Source of the DNA: Datisca glomerata
Taxonomy: Eukaryota > Streptophyta > Magnoliopsida > Cucurbitales > Datiscaceae
NCBI GenBank assembly: GCA_003255025.1
Contig: QANY01008646.1
Location: 1,362,905-1,426,904 of the forward strand
Reading direction: 5' to 3'
DNA: 64,000 bases
Shown: in pieces, positions 11,084 through 21,801 of the stretch
Position numbering within the stretch: the first letter of the stretch is position 1
Layout: every line of letters starts with the position of its first letter
Program-made: the position numbers and the translations under genes
Notes under the pieces: model-generated
Databases searched by the model: none
The model's input: only the letters and a program-made list of their open reading frames with translations
Told to the model about the DNA's origin: nothing

Positions 11084-11950
11084 ATGAACTATAGACGTTT
11101 GAGTTACTCAACAAGATTATGATCAAAGAAGGTGAGACAAATGTTGTTAAGCAAAAACACTCTTGCAATGTTGTTAAGAAGAACAAAAGAAAGAAGAACA
11201 ATGGTAAGGACAAGAGTAAGAACAAAAGAGGAAAGAAAGCCAAAAAGTCACCCAAGGCCAAGAAGAACAAAGACGACACCAAACCCAAGGGAAAATGTTT
11301 CCACTGGGGAGTTGAAGGTCACTAGAAGAGACATTTGAGGTCACAAGATAGGGCCAAATAGCCAAGGAACCCCTTGAGCTAGTACATAGTGATGTCTGTG
11401 GATATATCAATATACAAGTTAGAGGTGGATATGAGTATTTTGTCACATTTATTGACGATTACTCTAGATATGGTTATACTTACCTAATGCATAGAAATTC
11501 TGAAACTTTTAAAAAGTTTAAGGACCTCAAAGCTGAAGTTAAAAAGTAATTAGGTAAAGCATTGAAAACATTTCGATCAGATTGATGTGGTGAATACTTG
11601 GATTTAGAATTCAAGGATTACATGCTGAGGTATAACATTATATCCCAACTCATAGCACCTGGAACGCCACAGCAAAATGGTGTTTTAAAAAGGAGAAACC
11701 AAACTCTATTGGATATGTTAGATCTATGTTAAGCTATTCACCACCACCACTCATATTTTAGAGATTTGCACTTCAAACGATAACTTAGGCCCAAGACTAG
11801 AAAGTTAGACTCAAGGTCTGAAGTGTGTATATTTGTTGGCTATGCTCCAGAGACTAAATGTAAGTACTTTTATAGTCACAAATCAAAAGGTGTTTATATC
11901 GACAAATACCACATTCCTTAACCGATAAACAACAAACCACAGAAACTGCT
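11084..11950 (+). pseudogene. Copia gag zinc knuckle and integrase core
   Basis: A lysine-rich linker (11160-11280) precedes KCFHWGVEGH (11292-11321), a decayed CCHC knuckle in which the second Cys is Trp. The protease is missing. From ~11360: ELVHSDVCGYI, GGYEYFVTFIDDYSRYGYT, then the GGEY motif changed to CGEY, then TPQQNGVLKRRN. The sequence jumps straight from nucleocapsid to integrase, so an internal deletion has occurred. Confidence 0.75.
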
Positions 11951-12039
11951 ATTCCTTTTAAGGAAACCCTAGTGCAACGTCGTAGTGGGAGGGTTGTAAA
12001 ACACTTATTCGCTATGAAAACTAGAGGTACATGTCCTAG

Positions 12040-12550
12040 TGTCTGACACTTTTAAAGACAATCCATTAACCTTTAAAGAGGCGATGGTTGATCTTGAAAA
12101 GGAGAAATGGCAAGAAGCCATGTACCAGGAAATGGAATCAATGTATTCCATTTCCGTCTAGGAACTTGTAGATCCAAATGAAGATGTGAGGCCCATTGGA
12201 TGTAAATGAATCTTCAAGAAGAAAAGAGGTGCAAATAAAAAAGTAGAAACTTTCAAGGCACAACTGGTAGCCAAAGGCTATTCTAAGGGAATAAGTCGAT
12301 TATGAAGAGACATTCTCTCCCGTTACCATGCTAAAATCCATTCGCATCATTTTATTCATAGCCGCTAGTTTAGACTATGAAATATTGCAAATGGATGTCA
12401 AGAGAGATCGTGCATCGATGGATGTGACTGTTATGAAGATAGCGTCTAATCAGAACCTGACTGATCCTTTTACTAAGATGCTTCCTGTGAAATCATTTGA
12501 AGGTCATGTACACAATATGGGGTTGAGAGAGATGCCACATTTGCTCTAGG
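12040..12550 (+). pseudogene. Copia reverse transcriptase start fused to RNase H end
   Basis: Reads PLTFKEAMVDLEKEKWQEAM, ELVDPNEDVRPIGCK and ETFKAQLVAKGYSKGI (RVT_2 beginning), then MLKSIRIILFIAASLDYEIL and QMDVK. At ~12405 it jumps to VTVMKIASNQNLTDPFTKML and HNMGLREMPHLL, the very end of Copia RNase H. The catalytic YVDD and most of RNase H are deleted. The end of pol sits directly before the polypurine tract, as usual. Confidence 0.8.
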
Positions 12551-12722
12551 GCAAGTGGGACATTGTTGGGCATAGTGCCCTCAAAGCATGTGTTTAGACA
12601 TTTTTAATATGAAATTAATAATCATTTTTCTTATAATTGTTCTTTTAAATTATGATTGAATAATTTATGTAAATATTTGAAAATTCTATATTCATTAATG
12701 AGACTATGATCTTGTATAAGTA
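12551..12722 (+). repeat. Copia-2 polypurine tract and 3' LTR remnant
   Basis: GCAAGTGGGA (12551-12560) is the polypurine tract. The LTR starts at 12564 with TGTTGGGCATAGTGCCCTC and matches the outer end of the copia-1 LTR (4554 leftwards) for ~160 bp. At ~12723 it passes into a segment also present at 21666, so the LTR is cut by the duplication boundary. Confidence 0.75.
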
Positions 12723-12857
12723 TGAGTCGAACATTGATCCTGATACTTAATCTAGTCATTTTAGACCTAACTATATTTTTTTATATTCGTAGAAATTGAT
12801 AAATTATTATATTATATTGTTTTATTTGTTCAGATATTGTTACTTGTAAAAACCAGT
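12723..12857. repeat. Duplicated flank of Gypsy element A
   Basis: This 135-bp segment outside the left LTR of Gypsy A matches 21666-21801 outside the left LTR of Gypsy B almost base for base (TGAGTCG-ACATTGATCCTG ... AAACCAGT), each ending at the same nucleotide where TGT of the LTR begins. Confidence 0.8.
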
Positions 12858-13301
12858 TGTAAATGATTTTTTTCTCCATACCAATAGAGTCTTATTAATA
12901 ATCAGCATGCAATAACTGAGAGATTAGAGAGTGAGGGGAGAGAGAGAAAGTAGTAACTACACTGAGTAATTTTTCGAGTTGTATTTCAGATTGGATTCAC
13001 TTCGTCCATTACCGAAGCCTTTATAGGCCATTGGGTGTAAGTAGAATAACAATTTTGTTAATAAAATAGTAAAAGGAAGGGAATGATCCCCCTCTCTCTT
13101 ATATTTTTAGAGGTTTTATTACACCTGTAGGATCCCAACCATAATCATTGCATATTTTGTCAAGTGTGGGTCCCTTCACTCCATCTATTCCTTTCAACTA
13201 TCTCATCCCTTAATCTTCCAATCTCCAAATCAGCTGCAATCACTGCTTCTCGGTTAACCCTTTCCATCCACGTGGCATGGTGCAGGTTTTCTACCTGTTC
13301 A
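12858..13301 (-). repeat. Gypsy A 3' LTR (left), 444 bp
   Basis: Begins TGTAAATGATTTTTTTC and ends CTACCTGTTCA; the equivalent LTR of element B has the same ends and is confirmed by its target duplication. The minus-strand sequence entering it (AATAAGGGAAAT) is a plausible polypurine tract. Confidence 0.75.
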
Positions 13302-13924
13302 ATTTCCCTTATTATATTCAACGAATTTTAATTCGTTGAAGTGTAATGAATGCACTCTGTGCGTGTCCTGATAGGGGATTGGAAGCTTCATCCTTTTTCA
13401 TCTTTTTACTCTTGTAAACATCAATAACGCACAAAAAAATTGGGACATTAAATTATAAAAAAATATACAATCATTGCTTTGTCCGACGCATTTTTTAGGA
13501 ACGTCATTTTATTGCTGGTCCGTGTCGTTCCTCATTCTCATACTCGGTTCTCGGTGAAAATTATGCATATTTAGAACACGCTCTTAGTTATTACGTGCGT
13601 CACTTCACCTTCCCGTTCTTGGGTAGTGCGAGTTTTCAAGACACGCCTCCTCTTTTGAACTGTCATTTTGTCATTTGCTCGTTGCAAATGATAGCTGACA
13701 CTGTCATTTCAAACGTCCCGTCTTTTTCTTCCTCATTTTGTTGCTTTTATTTTAAATTCGTAATTGAATTTCTTTCCTTTTTCATGTCCGTAGAGAGTTT
13801 TTAAACACTTTTTCTTCCTCATTTTGTTTATGCGCACATTCTGTCCCTTGTAAGTCCCATTTCTTTTCCTCCATTTTGCTCCTTTTCTGTTCCTTTCTTC
13901 TTTTCAGGGGTTTCTTCGTCAATT

Positions 13925-14602
13925 ATGGGAGAGACAAAGTTTAAGGTCACTGTTCCACTAGTTAGGAAGTAGGATGTGTTCAACCGCTTTATGGACCGCC
14001 ATAAAGACGCCTTCCCTTTGGATGTCATTTGTTGTTTTAGGGACGGGATACCTAAGTCTTTCCCCTGCAATCCCCCATATCAAATCACCATGGCCCCTAT
14101 TTATATAGCTTTAGTATTAAAACTCCCATTCTCCCCTCTCTTTCAAAATTTTTTTGGCACTTTCTACCTTGCCCCTTCCCAATATACTCCTAACACATAC
14201 ATAATTCTTTTAGGGATAGAAGCCTTAAATAAGAGGCATAAAATCAACATAGGTGTAGATGAAATTTCTGTCATGTACATTATTAAGAAGCATGGCACGT
14301 CTTACTACTTAGCTCACCGTGCTAGTGAGAAACGGGGAGGTTTAGTCACTAATCTCGTGAGGGGAGACAAAGGCTGGGGAGATGGGACCCTCTTGATTGG
14401 CCTAAATTGAGGTGGTGATTGCCGTTGGATCGTCCCCAAGATATAGGGATCTTTCAGTAAGTAGCCGAAGCTCCGGTCTCTCTTTCCCCTTTTTTTTTTC
14501 TAATACTGGCCCTTTCCTCTTTCATGTAGATAAGAACTTAAACAAAAGGTATTTCATCCCCAAAGACGTAGCCGTACGAAGTTCTTATGTAGATAAGAAC
14601 TT
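13925..14602 (+). pseudogene. Antisense ORF of Gypsy A, deleted copy
   Basis: ATG at 13925 opens MGETKFKVTVPLVRK and hits a TAG at 13970. The frame beyond runs without stop to 14408 and includes HKDAFPLDVIC, LKLPFSPLFQNFFGTFYLAP and SQYTPNTYIILLGIEALNKR. This resembles the plant 'putative gypsy type transposon' domain (as I recall it, PF04195; LAPSQ-PN motif). The putative first donor is lost (CAAGATATAG versus CAAGGTTTAG in copy B). The second exon stops after IPKDVAV because ~1.5 kb present in copy B is deleted, with a hairpin filler at the junction (14579-14602). It runs opposite to gag-pol. Confidence 0.65.
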
Positions 14603-14852
14603 CAATACTCAAATGATTTTCTGCTTCTACATTCTTCTATCCTTTTCTCAAACACTTGGAAAATACTTAGAGAAATATTTTGGCAAGTGGTTCCTTTTCT
14701 CAAACATTTAATATAAATTTTATTATTTCTATGGTTACATGTTTTACTCGTACTCGACCCATTTTTTTCATCTTCTTGAAGAGTAGAGTTTGGCTTGGTT
14801 GATTCGTGATGCAATAGAGTGGGCCCATTTTTAGAAGATGTTTTTTTCGTTT

Positions 14853-15300
14853 GAGAGCAGGACTTATGGAATGCCCTTTCCAAGGATCTTATGCCCTTAC
14901 TTCCTTTTGGGAGTAGGACTTACGGGTGGTTCCTACAAAGGATTTTATGCCCCTATTTCGTTTAGAGAGTATGACTTATGAACTGTCCCTCCCAAAAACT
15001 TTATACCCTTATTTCGTTCTAAGAGTAGGACTTATGAAGTACCCCTCACAACGACCTTATACCCTTATTTTCTTCTGAGAGTAGGACTTATGAACTGTCC
15101 CTCCCAAGGACTTTATGCCATTATTTCCTTCTGAGAGTAGTACTTATGAACTTCCCCACCCAAATACCTTATGCCCTTATTTCCTTCTGAGAGTAGAACT
15201 TATGAACTGCCTCTCCTAAGGATTTCATGCCCTTATTTTCTTCTGAAAGTAGGAATTATGAACTGCCCCTCCTAAAGATTTTATGCCCTTATTTTCGTTG
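14853..15300. repeat. 56-bp tandem array, 8 units
   Basis: Eight units of ~56 bp, each starting GAGAGTAGGACTTATGAACT and ending CTTATTTCCTTCTGA, with scattered point changes. Located in the 3' region of Gypsy A between antisense ORF and integrase. The same array occurs in Gypsy B, where it is split by two transposon insertions. Confidence 0.9.
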
Positions 15301-15419
15301 TAGTTTTTGGCCTAAAGGAGAGAGCTGGCACTGTGAATTTTTGTGTGGAAAACCCTTACGAAAAAAACCATGGGAAAATGTTCACTATGATGAATGTTAC
15401 AATTTTTAAACAAAGTATA

Positions 15420-16520
15420 TCCTTAGGTGAGCCGCATTCCAGGGTTTCAGTAGATCCATTCCTTCTTCTATTTTTAGATGGTAGTAGCCACTTCCCCATA
15501 TTCCATTGATGATATATGGCCATTCACATGTTGGCCCAAGATTTTCGTCTGCTTGGAAGATCTTTTTTAGAACCAGGTCTCCCTTCTAGAATTCCCATTT
15601 TCGTACCTTTTTATGGAAGTAAGATTTCTTCTTCTGGTTGTAATGGGCCATCCAGATCAGGGATGCTTCGCGTAGTTCTTCCAGCTCATCAAGGCTATTT
15701 CTGAGTTGTTCTTCCTTTTATTGTTCGTTCAGTCTAGATCTGATAGTGGGACTTCCAATTTCAACAGGTATCATTGCTTCCGCTCCATATGCTAGAGCGT
15801 ATCATGTTTCACCCATTGTTTCTCTAGGAGTTGTTCTATATGCCCATAGTACTGCTGGTAATTCTTCCATCCACTTTGCCTTGGATGACTCTAGTCGTTT
15901 CTTCAAATGGTCAAGTATAATTCAGTTTGACCTCTCATCATGTCTGTTTCCTTGTGGATAGTAGGGTGTGGAGAATCGGTTGATGATTTTCAAGTCTTCA
16001 CAAAAGGTATTCACCATGTTCCGGTGAATTGGAGTTCGTTGTCAGATATGAGGACCTGGGGAATTCCATATCGGCATATTATGTTCTTCCATTGAAACCC
16101 TTTCATCCAATCTTCTTGAAATTTGGCGAAGGCTTTAGCCTCAATCCATTTGGTGAAGTAATATGTTGCGAATACTAAGAAGCATTTCTGAGCGGGTGCC
16201 GAGGGGAGTGGTCCAACAGTGTCTAGAGCCCATTGGATGAACGGCCAATGACTCGTTACAGTTTTGAGCTCTCAAGGGCCATCTTGACTACGGGTGCAAA
16301 GCGCTGTCACTTACTTTGCATATTGCTTGGCGTCTTGGTGCATATTCGGACTAGTAGTACACTTAGTTCATCACTTTATGCGCTAAAGATCTGCCCCCAG
16401 TATGATTTCCACATACCCCTTCGTGAATGTCTGTTAACACATGATTTCTTATACAATAGTTCATTTATCAATATATACCTAGTGCTCTGCTGCTGCACCT
16501 TACTGGTACGGTGCTTGTCT
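15420..16520 (-). pseudogene. Gypsy A integrase
   Basis: Fragments in shifting frames: GMWKSY near 16410, then YGAEAMIPVEIGSPTIRSRL (15740-15800), KVRKWEFKKGDLVL-type residues (~15600) and a C-terminal KPWNAAHLRIY (~15425-15455), which is the usual end of Tat-lineage integrases (KPWNAEHLKKYY). The HHCC and DDE regions carry stops. Non-functional. Confidence 0.8.
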
Positions 16521-16589
16521 TCTGAGACTATTCCTACCTTAAAATAGTAGATTACATTGTCCTACCAACTGGGTTCTCCTTCTACTTCG

Positions 16590-17190
16590 ATATTAGTTAC
16601 ACATTTCCATGAGAGTGAGGCTTTTGGTCTCTCCAGAAACTCCACGGGAACAATCCTCTTGTACAGAAATTGAAATGATGATCCTTGGTTTGCCAGTGCG
16701 TCAACGTGCTCATTCTCAATTCTCAGGAACTATTGGATCTGGTAGCCTTGCAATGCGCTTAGGGGTCCTTTGCCCATTGTAGGTAGCTTATCATCCTTTC
16801 ATATTTCGCTATGTATTCCACCGTGAGCTGTTTCATGATTAGCATGGAATCAAAAAATATCTTTACATATGTTACCTCATCTTCCCATAGTAGACTCAAT
16901 CCCACTATTAGTGCTTCATACTCTGCTTCAATGTTTGACACGTTGAATTCGAAGGAGATGAAATGCTCAAATGTTTCTCCAAGGGGGGTCTATATTACCA
17001 CCCTTGCTCGTGCTCCTTTTTTTATTTGAAGCACCATCAACGTATAATTTCCAAGGACCATTTTCAATTTCTTCATGAGATCCCCTTTCAATTTCTCCTT
17101 TAGTGAAGTCTGCTAGTGCTCGCCCTTTGACTGAGGTTCTGGCCTTGTAAGCAATGTCATACTGGCTTAGCTCAATCAACCATTTTTCTA
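16590..17190 (-). pseudogene. Gypsy A second (archaeal-type) RNase H
   Basis: IELSQYDIAYKARTSVKGRA (17179-17120) followed by GPWKLYVDGASN (~17065-17030), and later SNIEAEYEALIVGLSL (16941-16895) and VKIFFDSMLIMKQLTVEY, with the D, E and D positions of RNase H visible. This duplicated RNase H after the RT is the hallmark of the Tat/Ogre clade. Frames are shifted between the two blocks. Confidence 0.85.
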
Positions 17191-18500
17191 TTCTCTCGCT
17201 TACCTCTGAGAGTGTAAGAGACTCTTGACAGATGAATCCTTTAACACTCTAATGCTATGTGCCTATAAGTAGGGTCTCATTTTTCGTGTAGCGATCATAA
17301 TGGCCAGCACAAACTTCTCCATCAATTTATACCTCACCTCGATCGCTACAAGGCTTTTACTGATGAAGTACACGGGCTTCTGCATTATTTCCTCCTTCCT
17401 TATAAGTACGGCCTTGACTATGACCACAGAAAAGATAACATACAGCAAGAGTTGTTCACTTGGTACCAACTTAGAGAGTAAATGTGGAGTTGTAAGGTAT
17501 TCCTTAATTCTACTGAGAGTTTCTTCACATTCCTCGTTCATCCGTGTGCAGATTTCTTTCTAAACTTTTCAAAAAATGGTTTATATTTTTTCGTAGACCT
17601 TGAGATGAATCTGTTTAGGGTGGCCACCTTCCCATTAAACCTTGTATCACTTTTCAATTTCATAGAGATTTCATCTCCATAATTTCCTTCACTTGGTCTG
17701 AGTTTACTTCGATTCCCCGCTGCATTAGAAGCCCGAGGAATTTCCCTGCAGCAACCGCGAACGTACACTTTTCCAGCTTGAGCTTCATGGAGTTTTCTCT
17801 TAGAACTACAAAGGCTTCTTCGAGATCCTGAATATAGTCATCCCATTTCTGGCTTTTGACCAGCATGTCGTCTACATAGACTTCCACGCTTTTCCCAATC
17901 TATTCATGGAAGAATCTGTTCATCCGTCTTTGATAGGTAGCACCAAATTTTTTCAATGTAAGCGATACGACTTTATAACAGTAGGTGCCATATTAAGTAA
18001 TAAAGGATTTTTTTTCCTTATAATGTTGGAATATTTTCACCTGACTGTATCCGAAGTACGCGTCCATAAAGTTAAGTAACTCGTGTCCCAAAGTGACATC
18101 AACTATTTGATCTGTCCTTGGCAGTGAGTATTAAACTTTGGGGCAGGCTTTATTCAAATCGGTGAAGTCCACACATATTTTCCACTTTCCACTTTTCTTC
18201 CGCATCATTACCCCGCTGGCTAACCACTATGGGTAGTCCACTTCCTAAAGAAAACTTGCTACCAAGAGCTTTTCGACTTCTTCTATGATTGTGTGATTCC
18301 GTTCCAGGGTAAAGCTCCTCTCCCTCTGGTTTACTGGCTTCATAGCGGGATCCGTATTCAACTTATGACAGATGATTTCTTCGGGGATGCCTGACATCTC
18401 CAGCGCCATAGCTGCAAACACATCCTTATTTTCTCTCAGGAAATTCACTAACATTTGTTTTTCACTACTTTTGAGATAGGTACCAACATTTATCATCTTC
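17191..18500 (-). pseudogene. Gypsy A reverse transcriptase and RNase H
   Basis: Order: INVGTYLKSSEKQMLVNFLR (18490-18430), KKSGKWKICVDFTDLNKACP (~18200-18140), the catalytic YVDD intact within MEVYVDDMLVKSQK (17887-17850; YVDD at 17878-17867), EKCTFAV, KYLGLL-type FLGLL, then the RNase H side with LLLYVIFSVV and KPVYFISKSL. Several stops (e.g. after YGTYCYKV) kill it. Confidence 0.88.
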
Positions 18501-18519
18501 TGGGTTCCTTCCTCCAGGC

Positions 18520-19130
18520 ATAAAAGCTATGTTTCTTCTCCCTCCTTGACATCGAGCTGTCTTTCCCATCTTTCTGTGATTTTTATAAATCCACGGGTCG
18601 CTTGCCTTCTGCCTTTTTTTGTTGATTTCTTCTTAATGGATTCTAAAGCAGTCATGGAGTAGATACGTGCAGCGGATTGATCTCTCCTTATCGTTTTGAC
18701 CCCCTTTGGGGGCGAGTATTTTAGTATATTGTAGAAGGTTGAAGGGATGACTTTCATTTTGTGGAGCTAGGTTCTTCCCAAGATAGCATTGTATGGGGAC
18801 AATGTGCTTAGTATCATGAACTTAGTCATATAATTGAAGGGGTCTGCATTCATCGGGAGAGCAAGGGTTCCCTCTGAGTAGTTAATGACTTCATTGAATC
18901 CTATCAACGACTGTGAAGTTCCTTACAACTCTTGTTTTCCCATTGGCATTTTCTCCAAGGTTACCTGGTATAAAATGTTCACTGCACTCCCGTCGTCCAC
19001 CAAGACTCTCCTTAGCAAGTAGTTGTCGACTTGTATCAAAATGACAAGAGCATCATTGTGATGCCCGTCATGCTCTAAGTCCAGATCATCGAATACCAAC
19101 GGCAGATTCCCTTCTGACACTTGAAGGTTC
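18520..19130 (-). pseudogene. Gypsy A aspartic protease
   Basis: LPLVFDDLDLEHDGHHNDAL leads into RRVLVDDGSAVNILY (18999-18955), an aspartic protease active site with DDGSA in place of the usual DTGSS. The C-terminal part reads MKVIPSTFYNILKYSPPKGV and IRRDQSAARI, as in Tat proteins between protease and RT. Frames broken between blocks. Confidence 0.8.
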
Positions 19131-19299
19131 TTCTAGGCGCTTTTCCGGCAGTTTTTTTACAGTAGATATTTCTTTCCTTCCTTGTTGTCCCTTCCTGCTT
19201 TGTGAGTGCAATAACCGTGTCAAAGATGTGGAGGGGTTGTTTCCCGTTGTCTCTCTTGTCTTCCCGTGATTGTCCTTTTCTGTTTCCCGTTTCTGTTCT

Positions 19300-20765
19300 T
19301 ATTTTTTTACAAACTAACAGAGGCACCCATCTTTGATCAGCTGTTTGATGCAGTCTTTAAGCTGGAAATAATCCCTCATGTAATGTCCGCTGCTCCTATG
19401 AAAAGAGCAGTACTTGTCTTTATCTGTAAGCGGGGTCAGTCCCTTGAGCCAAAGCTTGTCCTTGATCATATCTAGGATCTGGTTTACTAATAAGTTGAAC
19501 GGCGTGTAAATCTTATCTCTCAGGGGTACCGTATTTGAGTGCCACCTTTGAAATCTTGTTCTCTCCTGCTTGCCATTTCTCCTGTATTCTCTTTCAATTC
19601 CGTCAGACTTTTTCCTTTCAGATTTGAGCTTCTTTCTCGCTTTCTTCATTCCTCAATCTTTTGTTCGGTAGACTTCAACAAGCTTCTTTTCTCTTCCTCC
19701 AGAGTAATCTAGGCTTGAGCCCGCTGAAAGGTTTTTGCCATGGACAATGGCTTCATTTTAGATAGATCTTTGAACAAGGGTGAGTTCGATTCTAACCCCC
19801 ATCTGAAGGCCAGTCTGACAACTTGATCATCACAACTCTTGACTGTTACCATTTTATCCTTAAATCTATGTGTGTATTCTCGTAGCGACTCCCATTTCTT
19901 GATGGAAATTGTCAAGAGATACTTTGTTCCTCCATGACCACATGATAGGTAGAGTACTGTTCTAGGAAGATAGAAGACATAACAACAAAATTAATAATCG
20001 AGTGCACATGGAAGGAATGATACTATTTCAGAGTTGTCCCGTCCAGGCTGGTGGGGAACATCTTGCACATCAATTTTCCTTATGTTGATATTGTGCTATT
20101 ACATGTCTAAATCGTCGGAGGTAGTATAAGGGGTCTATTTTCCCTCCGTAACATTTAAATTTAGGGGCCACAAACATTTTAGGTTCGAGTGCAGTCATGA
20201 TTTTAGGGTTTAACAGAGAACGGGTGAGGGACTCGAGGTCAATCTTTCCCGTACTTCCCAGGTTTCTCATTTCCATTATTTTCCGGTCCAATAATTCCTT
20301 CACTGCCTATTTGGTTATGACCCGGGACTAGCAAGCTTTACTCATAGCCTCATTCACATGGTTTTGGGATTGGACTTCTACTTCCACCCATACCCATTGT
20401 ACGTTCCTGATATCCTCGTGGTTCTCCTGTCATTCCTCGTTGCCTGTTACCCCTAATTGGATATCTCAGTCCTCGATATTCACCAATTGACTGAATTCAG
20501 CACGTGTCCTTGTCAGCTATTGCTGAAGCGTGTTGATCTGGTCTCGTACAGTCTGTCATGCTATGCAGTGCCGATGTGTTTCTCCTTTCCATTTCCTACA
20601 TTCTGTTTAGGATTGTCGGTAGCATTCCTGTCGGTAGAATTAGTTGACCCACTTGATCGTCTCCATTTTTGATCCCGTTATCTTCATTCAGGGCTGTGTT
20701 TGATCTGAATCTAGGCATATTTAGTATTTTTGGGGTGGGTTTTTTGAGTTTTTCTTTAAACTCTC
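19300..20765 (-). pseudogene. Gypsy A gag
   Basis: Retrotrans_gag-type capsid: PKFKCYGGKIDPLYYLRRFR (20175-20110), then WESLREYTHRFKDKMVTVKS and RLAFRWGLESNSPLFKDLSK (19900-19760). The nucleocapsid part reads YCSFHRSSGHYMRDYFQLKD (~19430-19370), a CHH-type knuckle common in the Tat lineage. Stops and frameshifts are present. The frame begins within ~20 nt of the LTR, with no obvious ATG. Confidence 0.82.
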
Positions 20766-20781
20766 AATGAAAGCATTAAAA

Positions 20782-20935
20782 TGTAAATGATTTTTTCCAC
20801 CACACTAATAGAGTCTTATTAATAATCAGCGTGCAATGCTAAGAGATTAGAGAGTGAGGGAGAGAGAGAGTAGTCAGTACACTGAGTAATTTTTCAAGTT
20901 GTATTTAAGATTGGATTACCTTCGTTCATATTTTT
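20782..20935 (-). repeat. Gypsy A 5' LTR (right), truncated
   Basis: Starts TGTAAATGATTTTTTCC like the other three LTR copies and follows them for ~150 bp, then leaves the similarity at about 20935. The remaining ~300-380 bp of LTR are missing. Confidence 0.75.
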
Positions 20936-21665
20936 TCAATTTTCATACATATACAAATACTCTCATGCGCTCTTTAATGTAGTCATTATAGTTAGAAAAA
21001 ACTCAATTTCATCCCACTAAAATCTACTTCACCAAAATGTTTTGACATTTGGAAATAATTACATGCGACGACGACAAAAATGTTAAAAGTATTAACGGTG
21101 ATTGACCGAATGGCCACATGGATACAATGTATAAATTTTGATGATGAAAGTTAGTGTTTTAAACTATAATGACCATGTTGAAACTTGATATAAGCTTGAG
21201 TTGTAAAATTTGTAGTTTTTTGAAACAAATATTTGGTAATGTGTATAATACAATATATACAACATTTCATTTTATTGGTGTTTATAAATAATCATTAAAA
21301 AATATATAATAACCAATAATTTAATTATTCTAAATTCCTTATATAACTTTCCATCCCGTTACGATCCATGTCCCACGCGACTTCGGCTTCCCTACTCGAC
21401 TACATGGCCCATCCTGACCCGACTCATGACCTCGACCCGACCCAAACTTCTTACCTCATGAAAAGCACCATCAAAAGAATCGATGATTGCATCGCGCTAC
21501 CACTCCAGTTAAAAGCAGCACGATTTCCTTTTCATTTCATAGATATGTTTGTGTAATTTTTTAAAAAAAAATGAGGTAATTTTGAAGATGTAAAAAAATT
21601 TAAGTTAAAAAGCTAGATTAATTTGGCGAACGTGATAGGTACATTTCGAACGAAGAGGCCTAGCC
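20936..21665. other. Spacer between Gypsy A and B
   Basis: A+T-rich, no transposon recognised. Contains one short GC-richer ORF (21368-21556) with a TATA-like motif upstream. Confidence 0.4.
21368..21556 (+). CDS. Small hypothetical ORF or exon scrap, 62 aa
   Basis: ATG at 21368, stop at 21554-21556. The composition is clearly richer in GC than its surroundings, and upstream are TTATATAA (21339) and a CCAAT word (21313). The product begins MSHATSASLLDYMAHPDPTH and contains STIKRIDDCIALPLQLKAAR. I do not recognise it; no membrane segment or signal peptide is evident. It could be a captured 5' exon, since DNA after the stop is again A+T-rich. Confidence 0.25.
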   Translation: MSHATSASLLDYMAHPDPTHDLDPTQTSYLMKSTIKRIDDCIALPLQLKAARFPFHFIDMFV

Positions 21666-21801
21666 TGAGTCGGACATTGATCCTGATACCCAATCTAGTC
21701 ATTTTAGACCTAACTATCTTTTTTTTATATTCATAGAAATTGATAAATTATTATATTTGAATTTTTTATTTGTTCAGATAATGTTACTTGTACAAACCAG
21801 T
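21666..21801. repeat. Duplicated flank of Gypsy element B
   Basis: Matches 12723-12857. Its last five bases CCAGT (21797-21801) are the left target-site duplication of element B. Confidence 0.8.

Larger units (their letters stand above)
12858..20935 (-). mobile_element. Tat-lineage Ty3/Gypsy element A, right LTR truncated
   Basis: Order on the minus strand: truncated 5' LTR (20935-20782), gag, protease, RT-RNase H, second (archaeal-type) RNase H, integrase, a long 3' region with a 56-bp tandem array and an antisense gene, then the 3' LTR (13301-12858). The extra RNase H domain (VKGRALADF, WKLYVDGASN) places it in the Tat/Ogre group. All frames are broken. It lacks the CACTA, solo-LTR and Athila insertions present in element B. 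Confidence 0.85.

Noticed and set aside
14853..15300. Regular repeats considered as a CRISPR array
   Set aside because: Units are contiguous without unique spacers, 56 bp long and within a plant retrotransposon.
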